Below, one piece after another: positions 34,806 to 44,356 of a DNA stretch of 64,000 nucleotides. This stretch comes from Vesta saturnalis (taxonomy: Eukaryota; Arthropoda; Insecta; Coleoptera; Lampyridae). The position numbers and the translations under genes are program-made. A model generated the notes under the pieces. The model saw only the letters and a program-made list of their open reading frames with translations, did no database searches and was not told the origin of the DNA. The stretch's first letter is position 1, and each line of letters opens with the position of its first letter. The stretch is from NCBI GenBank assembly GCA_036346205.1, contig JARFJB010000896.1, forward strand, positions 2,872,001 through 2,936,000. The letters are read 5' to 3'.

Positions 34806-35457
34806 GTTTTTTTTAATAATTGTGGACCTGAACAGGCTACGTTTGACCTATCGTGCTAATGCACTCAGAAATACTTAGGAGGATGGGTATAGGGACATTA
34901 AATTGCTAAGAGATGCCTATGAACAGCTGCCTTAAATTTTTTCATATCATAAGTGAGAGGAAAACAAAAACTAGGGAGATCATTCCAGAGTTTAGAAGCC
35001 CTGCAGAAGAATGTATATTGCGAATGTTTGGTACGACATGTGGAGATTTGTGCCGCATACTGATGATGATTGATGTTAATGGGCGAACCGAGTATTCCTA
35101 GCAAAGGTATCCCCAGATGGTATCAAAGAATGTAATACAGCAGCGCAATAGCCATTGTAATACCTAGAATACAAAGAAATAACTGGAACGATTCTTCTAT
35201 GCTCAAGGGACTGTATATCAGACGTTAAGCACGAGTTATTTGTAAGTCTAGCAGCTTTTTTTTTATTACGATCTACGATATCGAGAGCGTATTGGGGAAT
35301 ACCAACACAAAGGTGAGAATTATGTTCTGGAGGAGCTCGAATTTGGGTCTTATATAGCAGAAAGAGATGTCGGTAGGTAAAGTACTGCTTAGATCTGTAC
35401 AAAACGCATATTTTACGAGCAAGGCACAAGGCACAAGGCAACACTCAGTTTTGTTAG
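34806..35457 (-). mobile_element. Jockey/CR1-group non-LTR copy, 3' part
   Basis: On the minus strand it encodes VLYRSKQYFTYRHLFLLYKT, APPEHNSHLCVGIPQYALD and SLEHRRIVPVISLYSRYYNG. After a stop-free junction into the neighbouring frame it gives RASKLWNDLPSFCFPLTYDM to a stop near 34898. An A-rich tail follows at 34808-34817. It continues the family seen at 11553-12775, overlapping its last third and supplying the 3' end that copy lacks. It is 5'-truncated near 35457 and carries frameshifts. Confidence 0.85.
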
Positions 35458-37563
35458 CATTAAAAATTTCTAATAAAAACGTAAAAACATCCTAAAATAC
35501 CCAAATCAGATATTCAAATCCAGTTTGTAGAATATTTAAGCTAAACTCAAGTCCTTATGCAAATCTACCGCGTGGGCGATTTCTTTTGCCACACAAAATG
35601 GTAATGGTAATGCTATTTGTCCTTAAATAACACGTGAAATTTTTTATTTTACATTACGATCCATTTATCCGTATAACCCACAGATCAAATACTCAAATTC
35701 TATATTATCCTATCTTTTAAATATTACTGTTTTACGTTAATTCTAAACATAAATCCCTTTGTATATAGAAGAAATATGGTAAGTGGACGGGATGCTCCAG
35801 CGCCGTACATGGGGGCCTAAATTTACATAAAGATTTTAAATAAAAATTCTTTAACCACTCAAACATCTATTCAAAATATACATAGCATTGTTTCCTAACA
35901 TTAAACAAAACCTTAATAAATACCAGTGGCGCAATCTTCGATAAAAATAAGTTACGTAAAAACGCTACATATTATGGTACATTGTACGATGTTATGGTAA
36001 CGCTCTCGCAAACAATAAAGAAGGTGTCCATTTGTTTTTTAATTTCTTGTTGAGGGTGGTTTAGAAGACGTAGTAGTGAGAGAAATGCATGATAAAGCTC
36101 CTATAAGGAAAATATCCGTAATTTGAAAACTCGTTTTCGATCTTCAAGTGCAGAAGAATCATACAGGGCCCCACGTGAATGAAAGGTAGGAATTTCGTGA
36201 CCCGCTCCAATCAGATGCCTTATAGTACTGTTTGTGGAGGTAGATGTCCTGCAATTTTGAGTTTATATGTTCTCAATCCCTGATAGTAATTAGCTCTATA
36301 CCTTCAAAGTAATCATTAGGTACGTTTTGGCCGATATCTATAGTATCACAAATGTTACAATTAGTTTTATAAATTCCGCTTCACTTTTGGCATAGAATAA
36401 CACAAAGATACAACATTTTTAATTAATATAATTAATATCGTCCACCCAAACTTGCTTGACAATGACTTGATGTAGCAACAGGAAAGCATTGAAATGTTAA
36501 TAACTTCTAAAAAATGTCATCATATTAAGGAAATCTCATCTCTTTTGCAATTTCAAAAACATAATGTAAATATTGTGATAGATTAATTGAGTATTCTTTC
36601 ATTTTACTAATACAATAGCAACACTTAATCCAAACTTCAGTACCTACGATTAATCTTGGATATGTACTAAATTTTATATCGGATCGAAACTGAAAGGTTA
36701 CGTTCCCAATACCTTTAGAATACACGTGGAAATTAAGTTTGGAATATTCGAGACTGATGAGGAAAAGCATTATAATGCAGAAACTGACAGCGTTTGTGCT
36801 TTTGCTGCCATAATGTATGCATTTTAAGGTCCACGTATTGTTCAACGTTATCGTTAAGCTTAGTTTTTCTTTTCTTTGTCTAAAATAATCTTGATTTGCT
36901 ACAATAACTCCTCAGTTTGCAGTATGTAAAATTTAAAAGTAATGGTAATATTGATTCAATAACGGAATGAGAAAATATCACAAATAATGGACTTACATTA
37001 TAATAATAAAAATGGAAGGTCGGATTAAAACATTATTCTAATCTACTTAAAATTAAAATCTAGAATCATGGATACACAAACTACTTGCAATTTTCTAATG
37101 GAATTAAAATTAACAAGAACAGCCCGTTACAATAGACTGTTCGGTTTCGGCATTACTCTTAAAGTCACATCTAATTCTCGTGTAACTTCTACTGTTTAAT
37201 CTCGCCACCTTCATATTGTGTGACCCCTTTAACACAAACATACCCATCTGACCTTTGGAACAACTCTATTTATTTAGTATCTACGACTCATCCTATAAAT
37301 CTCTTCTTTTTTAACTAATAATAAGTTACATCGATCTACCAGCATAACTAAGATACTGTATTACATTTTCTTGTTTTGGTAAATAATACATATATTCTTT
37401 CAAAATTGTTATTCATTGATGTAAAGTGACATACGCTTTCACCCGCGAGTAGGACAATTTGTTAGCCGGTGATATCATACCTTAAATTAATCCAAACGTA
37501 CGATAAAATATCTAGACCGATACAAACTCCCTTGATAAAATCACTACTCAATTTTAGTTTGTG
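35458..37563. other. No gene recognised; one 106-codon minus frame
   Basis: The minus frame 36525-36845 (starts MNNTWTLKCIHYGSKSTN) is one of the longer unassigned frames in the window and has one hydrophobic segment (residues ~20-33). No family is recognised and there is no supporting repeat copy. I treat it as probably fortuitous. Confidence 0.3.
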
Positions 37564-37689
37564 TTAGCATTAGAACTACCGCGGCCGTCAATTTGACCGC
37601 GTGTCTTCTTTAAAATGTTGTCTCTCCGTTGTGCTTGGAGTTACGGTGTTGAGGTATTATAACTTTTCCTAGATTTTTATGTACTTTTA

Positions 37690-37691
<2 letters not shown>

Positions 37692-37745
<54 letters not shown>
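37692..37745. repeat. (TA)n microsatellite, 27 units
   Basis: Perfect TA tract between the terminal and subterminal repeats of piggyBac element 2. It probably grew inside the element end. Confidence 0.97.
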
Positions 37746-37748
<3 letters not shown>

Positions 37749-38099
37749 GAGTTTTTGTAGTATTTGTAACTGCCGGAACCGTCATTTTGACCATTCATAA
37801 TCAGTTTCGAGGTTGCATAACAAAAATAATTACAACGTTGAGATAAAACAATGTATTTTACTATTATTGTGGTAATTTTTAGGAGTTTACTGCAAGTCAG
37901 AACTTGTTTAGTCGTGTCCGAAATTATGAATAATCTTCGCTATTTTTACCTACGCGCCGAGATATGAAAAATGCAAGTTATAACTTGTTTCTATAGAGAT
38001 CTATATATTCAAGTACTTTGAGATTTCAAATTAGTTGCAAGTGAACGTTCTTGTGAGATACTTCTGTACTTATTACGGGGTTAATTTCGTAGTAAAAAA

Positions 38100-38688
38100 A
38101 TGTGGTCGTCTCGCGGTTTTACACAACAACAAGCTTTAGATTATCTTGCGGAGTTGGAAAACTTATCTGAATGCGAATCCGAAAAAGCAAATAACCACTC
38201 CGAAGATGGTGAAAGTGATGAATCTGTTCCTGTTGATGACAAAAGTAGTGAACTAAGTGAAGAATCTGATGTCAGCGTAAATAATTTCACTTATGATCCT
38301 TGTACATCTAATGAAATTATTGATGACATTGAACACCATCCAAAACGAAACAATTACATGCATTTACCTGTGGGGAGTAAACAATCATCCAAATCTAATG
38401 ATATATGGGAAGCTGTGGAATCAAGTGGACCTTATGGTGGCCGTATAGTTCAAAGTAATGTTATGCGAAATACTACTGGACCAACTCCTTATGCAAAAAG
38501 AAATCTGTTTGATAACTCTGTGCTAAGTGCATTTCGATTGTTTATAGATAACACAACGCTAAAAAACATTCAGAAATGTACCGAAATTGAAGCTAAACGA
38601 CAACTAGGAGATGATACAAACTGGTCATTGTCTCTTCAAGAACTTGACGCTTTTCTTGCAATATTGCGAGCTCGTGGTGTTACGGCGC
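38100..38688 (+). pseudogene. piggyBac transposase 2, N-terminal part
   Basis: Starts at ATG 38100 (MWSSRGFTQQQALDYLAEL) and has the acidic N-terminal region usual for piggyBac (Glu/Asp/Ser-rich, residues ~15-65). The start of the dimerisation domain follows (LFDNSVLSAFRLFIDNTTL, then LQELDAFLAILRARGVTA). At 38689 the frame runs into the LTR of a Gypsy element and ends at 38759 after 24 foreign residues. This part is otherwise uninterrupted, so the retrotransposon may have been the first disabling event or close to it. Confidence 0.9.
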
Positions 38689-38755
38689 TGTTGTGTGCAA
38701 ATGTGTTAAATGCACACCTCAGCTGTCCTACTTTAGAATTAATAAACATGAACTA
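38689..38755 (+). repeat. 5' LTR fragment
   Basis: TGTTGTGTGCAAATGTGTTA and onward to AATAAACATGAACTA matches the start of the 3' LTR with only one visible difference (AACATG/AATATG). The remaining ~125 bp of LTR are not found here. Confidence 0.9.
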
Positions 38756-38895
38756 TTGAAATTTTTTCATATTCACCTTGTCAATTGCAATTCTAATTTT
38801 GATAGTGTGAAAGAAAAAAAATTTTTTTTGTAAAATTAATACTAAATGATGTCAAAGGTCGATGTAATTTTTAATTTTCACAATTAGCGTTATCA

Positions 38896-40020
38896 ATGCT
38901 GTGGGAAATCTTAAAGGCAAATTTAAAACGTTTGCAAGATGAGCATTATGTACAAACTAAGAGAGTAATCAAGACGTTAGTTCCAAAAACTGAAGAAGTT
39001 AGACTTGAAATATTAAATGAAATTATCAATATATACAATGAATATGTTACACTTGCAACTACTTCTTGGAGCCAATGCAGTTTGGAACATCAAGGCATAA
39101 TAAATATTATGTTTCACAAAATTCGTGAGCGTACAATCAATGCGTTTTCGAAACTCGATTTGGATTTCGAAATTCCTCCTAAATTAAAGAAATTAGATAT
39201 TAATTTGGTAATACAAGAATTTCAAAAATCGTTTTCACAAACAATAATTACTATGACTTCGTTATCAAATTTTATTAATCTAGCTGATAAAATTCTTCCG
39301 AAATCGTTTGACGGTAATTCGTCGGCATTAGACTCGTTTATTGATTCATTATTACTACTTAGCAAAAATTGCACGGGCAACGAGGATAATGCTTTAACCT
39401 TAGTAAAAACTCGATTAACGGGAAAAGCAAGATCTGCAACTACTGATAAGGTTACTAATCTGAAAACACTTATTACTGAATTAAAGTTCAAATGCAGGGG
39501 TGATAAATCCGACGTTATCGAAGCACGACTATTAAATCTTAGACAACAAGGCACAGATACGTCACTATTTACGCAACAGATTGATCAATTAGCAGAAAGT
39601 CTTCAACAAGCATACATCTCGGAAGGAGTTCGTCAAGACACAGCGCAATCTTTTGTGAAAAATAAAGTAATTAAAATTTTGATTTCAAATTCTAAATCTG
39701 AAAGAGCAAAAATAGTTATAGAAGCAAGTACGTTTGAAACAGTTCAGGATGCTCTAACCAAATATCTTAGTGTTGATTCAGATAACAGTAATGCGACAAT
39801 TATGTTTAGCAACTCAATGAGAGGAAACTATCATCGTGGAAATGTTAACCGAAGAAATGGAAATCGCGGTAACTTTTCACGCCAAAATTACCATGGTACA
39901 AATAATACTAGTAGACCTTATTATAATGATCGCGGTGATTCAAGAGCTGGAAAACGTCAAGGTTTTGCGAATAGCCAGTTTTCAGCAAATGTGAGGGAAA
40001 TGAGTCGGAAAACTCGCTAG
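38896..40020 (+). CDS. Gypsy-type Gag, intact 374-residue frame
   Basis: An uninterrupted frame of 374 codons. The N-terminal two thirds are helical and polar, as in insect Ty3/Gypsy and errantivirus-like Gag proteins. The middle part (KILPKSFDGNSSALDSF to VKTRLTGKARSA) is the typical capsid-like region. The tail, from residue ~315, is rich in Arg, Gly, Asn and Tyr (RGNYHRGNVNRRNGNRGN) and lacks a CCHC zinc knuckle, so RNA binding would rest on the Arg-Gly-rich stretch. Gag would package the element RNA. It precedes the protease piece by ~65 bp. ATG 38896 is the first in-frame Met after the LTR fragment, but upstream sequence is altered, so the true start may differ. Confidence 0.85.
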   Translation: MLWEILKANLKRLQDEHYVQTKRVIKTLVPKTEEVRLEILNEIINIYNEYVTLATTSWSQCSLEHQGIINIMFHKIRERTINAFSKLDLDFEIPPKLKKLDINLVIQEFQKSFSQTIITMTSLSNFINLADKILPKSFDGNSSALDSFIDSLLLLSKNCTGNEDNALTLVKTRLTGKARSATTDKVTNLKTLITELKFKCRGDKSDVIEARLLNLRQQGTDTSLFTQQIDQLAESLQQAYISEGVRQDTAQSFVKNKVIKILISNSKSERAKIVIEASTFETVQDALTKYLSVDSDNSNATIMFSNSMRGNYHRGNVNRRNGNRGNFSRQNYHGTNNTSRPYYNDRGDSRAGKRQGFANSQFSANVREMSRKTR

Positions 40021-40084
40021 TGCCCCCTCCGATGAGGATGGGGGATACGGAAATCGACAACCAATAAGCATTCTTAATCTATCA

Positions 40085-40489
40085 TTTTCAAACTTTATCA
40101 ACAAAATTTGGATGTTTTACTTTCTTAGTAGATTCAGGGGCAGACATATCTCTTTTAAAAGATAGTTTTGAAAATTCTGACGTACAACTTCAGACAAGAA
40201 AGAGAAATTATACAATTCGCGGAATTACAAATACATGTATAGAATCATGTTTGGCAAGTAAATTAGAAATCTTCATTGAACAATTGAAAGAGACTCAAGC
40301 ACATGTATATTCCGTTCAGACAAGATCAATAACTGCTTAACAGAATGACTGTATAGACAAAAAGGAACTCAAAGAAACCGAAGATGAACCAAAAAGAGAC
40401 GAAATTACTACATATAAAATCTACGAAACACTAGAGAATTTTGAAGCTTATAAAATTCCTAAGTTGAATTTTAAAGTTATAAAAGTGCA
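40085..40489 (+). pseudogene. Aspartic protease piece of Gypsy pol and linker remnant
   Basis: Begins within 70 bp of gag. It shows the active-site triad context FLVDSGADISLL (~40120) of retroviral-type aspartic proteases, then a linker ending VQTRSITA and a stop (~40338). What follows reads as scattered linker residues with stops. Reverse transcriptase and RNase H, which should come next (~2 kb), are missing. The next recognisable block, GKPALEQVISKLE (~40567), is the region just before integrase. Confidence 0.7.
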
Positions 40490-40698
40490 CTAAATAATAC
40501 TAATATAAACATTAAGGGATCCCAAATTAAAGTTATTATTAAGTATAATTCTCATAGTTACTTAGGAAAGCCCGCACTAGAGCAAGTAATTTCCAAGCTT
40601 GAAACATTAGCTGGTAACCATGGAATTGATAAAGTAAAGCTCGAGCTTAACAGTGATATTTTCAATTTCGTTATGAATTTAAAATAATTAGTAATTCA

Positions 40699-41796
40699 AT
40701 GCTCAAGAACTTGACCATACTTTTGACAAAACCAATTCAAGTTGTAAAAACGGACGAAGAAAAACAAAATCTAATTATCAAATTTCATACAGATCCTCTA
40801 CTAGGTGGACACTGTGGTAAAACAAGACTTTTAGCTAAACTTCGTTCCTATTTTTACTGGAAGAAAATGCGTCAAGATGTCGCAAAATTCGTTAAAACTT
40901 GTCATAAATGTCAAGTGAATAAACCAGGAAGAAAAATAATTGAACCAGTTTGTATTACAGAAACACCCGTGAATGCCTTTGATTCAGTAATCATTGACAC
41001 AATCGGGCCATTTGTAAAAACAAACTCTGGAAATTCTTACGCGGTTACACTTCAGTGTGATTTAACAAAATATCTCATCACTGTTGCTATTCCTAATAAA
41101 GAAGCTAAAACCGTGGCACGTGCAATTTTCGAAAATTTCATTTTAATTTACGGTCCTATGAGAGAGTTACGTACCGACATGGGTACCGAATACGTAAATG
41201 AAACTTTAACTGAATTGACAAATTTATTAAATATTTCACAAAAAACTTCTACTGCTTATAGGCCACAAACAGTTGGAACAGTGGAAAGAAATCACAGAGT
41301 CTTGAATGAGTACCTAAGGATGTATATTAATGATTCGCGATCGGACTGGGATGAGTGGTTGCTTTATTATACTTATTGCTACAATACAACCCCATCCACA
41401 GTACATCATTATACCCCTTTCGAACTTGTTTTTGCAAAGATTCCAAATCTACCGAGCGATTTCTCCTCCAATAAGGCTATTTCACCAATCTATAATATAG
41501 AAAATTATGCCAAAGAAGTGAAATTTAGATTACAAACCGCATTAGTTAGATCCAGAAAGTATTTGCAACACGCAAAACATAAAACGAAGGAAAACTTTGA
41601 TACGAAAATCAATCCTTATGTCAATATAAATATAGGAGATTTGGTATTGCTACCTAATGAAGCAAGACAGAAATTGGACCCGATGTATAAAGGGCCATAT
41701 ACAGTAACTAGTTTTGAAGATGTAAACTGTACTTTAAGGGACCAAAATTCAAAATATTTAGTAGTCCATAAAAATAGGCTAAGAAAATATTACTAA
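40699..41796 (+). CDS. Gypsy-type integrase, intact 365-residue frame
   Basis: Contains the zinc-binding HHCC domain (FHTDPLLGGHCGKTR, then CHKCQ, residues ~30-75). The catalytic core follows with all three acidic residues: Asp in VIIDTIGP (residue ~99), Asp in LRTDMGTEY (~158), Glu in GTVERNHR (~195). Next come a GPY-like C-terminal domain (LDPMYKGPYTVTSF, ~330-343) and a basic end. No stop or frameshift is seen, in contrast to the piggyBac host. The enzyme joins the cDNA to chromosomal DNA. With no RT in this copy, it could only work with partners in trans. The ATG at 40699 is probably not the biological start, because integrase is normally released from a polyprotein. Confidence 0.87.
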   Translation: MLKNLTILLTKPIQVVKTDEEKQNLIIKFHTDPLLGGHCGKTRLLAKLRSYFYWKKMRQDVAKFVKTCHKCQVNKPGRKIIEPVCITETPVNAFDSVIIDTIGPFVKTNSGNSYAVTLQCDLTKYLITVAIPNKEAKTVARAIFENFILIYGPMRELRTDMGTEYVNETLTELTNLLNISQKTSTAYRPQTVGTVERNHRVLNEYLRMYINDSRSDWDEWLLYYTYCYNTTPSTVHHYTPFELVFAKIPNLPSDFSSNKAISPIYNIENYAKEVKFRLQTALVRSRKYLQHAKHKTKENFDTKINPYVNINIGDLVLLPNEARQKLDPMYKGPYTVTSFEDVNCTLRDQNSKYLVVHKNRLRKYY

Positions 41797-42070
41797 GCGA
41801 TTCAATATAGTTACTTACAGGTATTTCTACTTATTACCTTTTTAATTAAAATAACAATAATTATTATTAATTATTAGATATATTTAAATTGGATCCAATT
41901 AGATTAATATAAATTTAAACTCAAGTTAAAAATGCATAATAATTATTTTGCTTGACTGTGCGATAATTTTGGTAATGATACTGTTAGATACGAATACCTA
42001 TACTACTTAAACGCATATTAAGCATTTATTATTACATGTTTATTAATAGTTTTCATGAATATTATAAAAG

Positions 42071-42074
<4 letters not shown>

Positions 42075-42146
<72 letters not shown>
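42075..42146. repeat. (TA)n microsatellite, 36 units
   Basis: Perfect TA tract in the non-coding region between integrase and the 3' LTR of the Gypsy element. Confidence 0.97.
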
Positions 42147-42148
<2 letters not shown>

Positions 42149-42379
42149 CATTTATAATTATTCCAGTACATAATTTTAAGTTACTATTATTATTAACCTC
42201 ATGCAAGATTTTCCATTAATTTTAGTATTTTGCATTATATAGAGTTAAATAGATTAAGGAATGTGTGTTGTGTGAATGCTAGTTCTAAGTTAGCTTAACA
42301 AAAAAAAAAGGGGGGGGGAGTAAAGTTATATAAGTAATTAATGTAATTAATAAAATTTAATAAAATCTAATGGGGAAGG

Positions 42380-42571
42380 TGTTGTGTGCAAATGTGTTAA
42401 ATGCACACCTCAGCTGTCCTACTTTAGAATTAATAAATATGAACTAATGTATGTATACATGACACTCAGTTAGTTATTATTAAATAGACTGGGTCATACC
42501 CTAACAGAAAAAATCAGTAGTATGTTTAATTTAATACCTCCATTCTTAACCCTTTATAACAACCTTTAACA
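42380..42571 (+). repeat. 3' LTR (192 bp)
   Basis: Starts TGTTGTGTGC after the purine tract GGGGAAGG and ends in CTTTAACA directly before the GCGC target duplication. Its first 67 bp match the 5' LTR fragment. Confidence 0.9.
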
Positions 42572-42575
42572 GCGC

Positions 42576-43643
42576 AAGAACATTACAACTTGACAGTTTA
42601 TAGTCTGTTACTTGGGGACCGCATTTTTTTCGTGAGACCATGTCGCGCAATCGATTTCGTGAAATCATGAGATTTTTAAGATGTGATATTCGATCAACAC
42701 GAAACGTACTTCTAGTTTGTGATACGTTTGCTTTTATTAGTAACTATAAAGCTTGTTATGTTCCAGGAGCAAACATTACAGTAGACGAACAACTGTTTCC
42801 TACTAAAGTTAGATGCAGATTAGACAATGTATGACGAATAAGCCTGATAAATTTGGTGTAAAATTTCCTGAATGGTTTTCCTTATTTAGGAAAAGATGAT
42901 ATGCGTCCTAACAACCAACCCCTTCCAGAATATGTTGTTTCAAAATTAATGGAACCTTCCCTAAATATGGGTAGAAATGTTACCGACAACTTTTTTACCA
43001 GCCAAAAGTTGGCAACAATGCTGGCAAAAAAGAACACAGCAATAGTAGGAACCATGAACCGAGCAAGAAGGGAATTACCAATTTGTGTCAATAATAAAAG
43101 GGCAGAGTTATATTCTACCACAGTAATGAAAAATGATAAAAGCATCTTGTCAATTTATCAGGGTAAAGTTAATAAAAATATCATATTGCTAATTACGCTA
43201 CATCCAACCGTGGCTATAAATGATGGTAAAAAGAAGAAAACTGAGACAGTGTTGTATTACAAGAAAACAAACTCTGGGGTAGATGTGTTGGACCAAATGG
43301 CTAGAAAATATTCTGCGAAAGCTGGTTCACGTAGATGGCCAGTTCATGTGTTTTACAATGTTTTATATCTTGCCACAATCAACGCCTGGATAGTTTACAA
43401 GGAAGTCGTAGGCAGTAAAATAAAATGCTGAAGACTTGAGAAAAAGTATTTCGATTCGAAACAAGATTGTAGTACAAGTACCAGCACATCTGATACAATC
43501 AAACCTAAAAAACGTCATCAGTGCCAAATTAAAAATGTGACAAAAACAAAACTGCTGACAACTGTTCAATGTGTAACAAATATGTTTGTGTAAAATGTAG
43601 AAGTGTAACAAAGACCGTTATTTGTTTGAACTGTATAGTGTAA
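42576..43643 (+). pseudogene. piggyBac transposase 2, C-terminal part
   Basis: Resumes right after the Gypsy target duplication. In successive frames it gives VTWGPHFFRE and MSRNRFREIMRFLRCD (42640-). The first catalytic Asp is in NITVDEQLFP (~42775). A stop and frameshift lie near 42832-42900. The second Asp is in NVTDNFFTS (~42980) and the third in NSGVDVLDQMARKYS (~43275). The C-terminal cysteine-rich domain survives out of frame (CSMCNKYVCVKC, ~43568-43603), with the stop at 43641. All three DDBD acidic residues are kept, but one premature stop and at least two frameshifts are present besides the insertion. Confidence 0.88.
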
Positions 43644-43866
43644 TACAGTATGTACAACTGTATCGAATTCTAAATGTAATAGAATCAATTTTATTTTCAT
43701 TTAATTAAAATGAATATTTACCTAAAATGTCTTTTTTATGTTTCTTTCTCAATTAAGTGTAAAATATATAAACAATACATCTCAAAATTACCTTTCTTGT
43801 CCAGAGGTCAAAATGACCGGTCACGGCAGTTTTATGTATTACAATAGCCGGCGGTGTTAGTATTAA

Positions 43867-44356
43867 TCCCGTTATTAGTGCAATACGTTGTACGGTACAA
43901 AACAAAGGAAAGTTAAATTGTACAAGTACCTAGCGTAATAAAATGTTAAAGTATAGAATTTTGTACACAAATGAGAAAACTATTTAACTATTAAGTTAAA
44001 ACTATGCTGACGTATCATATAACCAAAGAACGTAATATGTATTACGTTCTTTGATATAACCAAGCTTTGCTATCCAGCGATTAAAAAACGTAATATTCAA
44101 TAACGATAACTGACGGCTAAAATGTATAAATATGGCTATAACAATCCTTTTTGAATAGTTGTAAAATGTATATAAAAAACAATGCATTTAAGTATGTGTA
44201 TTTTTGTGTATTATTCTTAATAATAAAACGAATAGAATATGTGTAAGTGTGAGTAATTGTCTCAGAAATGCTACGCGATTTCAGACATGACTTAAATATT
44301 TAGCTTACCCCCTACGTATATTTTATTTATATGTTCCTACGGGTTTTAAATGAAGA
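43867..44356. other. Spacer between two piggyBac elements
   Basis: AT-rich, no gene. Contains a perfect hairpin CAAAGAACGTAAT/ATTACGTTCTTTG (44024-44053, 4-base loop) flanked by an 8-bp direct repeat ATATAACC (44017-44024 and 44054-44061). Confidence 0.6.

Larger units (their letters stand above)
38689..42571 (+). mobile_element. Gypsy (Ty3-like) LTR retrotransposon lacking reverse transcriptase
   Basis: Bounded by a 4-bp duplication GCGC (38685-38688 and 42572-42575) and by TG...CA ends. It holds gag (38896-40020), a broken protease piece (40085-40343), and integrase (40699-41796). RT and RNase H are absent. The right LTR is 192 bp. The left LTR keeps only its first ~67 bp, then diverges, so the rest of the 5' LTR and probably the primer-binding site are lost or replaced. 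A purine tract GGGGAAGG lies directly before the right LTR. A longer A-then-G run (42300-42320) lies 60 bp earlier. Confidence 0.92.
37564..43866 (+). mobile_element. piggyBac element 2, split by a Gypsy retrotransposon
   Basis: The left end carries ACCGCGGCCGTCAATTTGAC after TTAG (37564). The right end, read inward from TTAA (43863-43866), has ACCGCCGGC and then GACCGGTCATTTTGACC. These GC-rich ends with a GTC-TTTTGAC core are typical of one insect piggyBac group. A second inward copy of the core (CCGTCATTTTGACC) is at 37779. The transposase is split at 38688/42576 by a 3.9-kb LTR retrotransposon flanked by GCGC. Without the insertion the element is about 2.4 kb, a usual length. The left TTAA has become TTAG. 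Confidence 0.88.

Noticed and set aside
36525..36845. 106-codon minus-strand frame as a host exon
   Set aside because: No recognised family, no splice-site support, no partner exon. Within chance length for 64 kb of six-frame sequence.
38896..41796. A full-length, potentially active retrotransposon
   Set aside because: Reverse transcriptase and RNase H motifs are absent between protease and integrase, and the 5' LTR is incomplete.
42300..42320. A-then-G run as the polypurine tract next to the 3' LTR
   Set aside because: The LTR start, fixed by TG, by the 5' LTR match and by the GCGC duplication, lies 60 bp further. GGGGAAGG directly before it fits better. The long run may be a second tract or chance.
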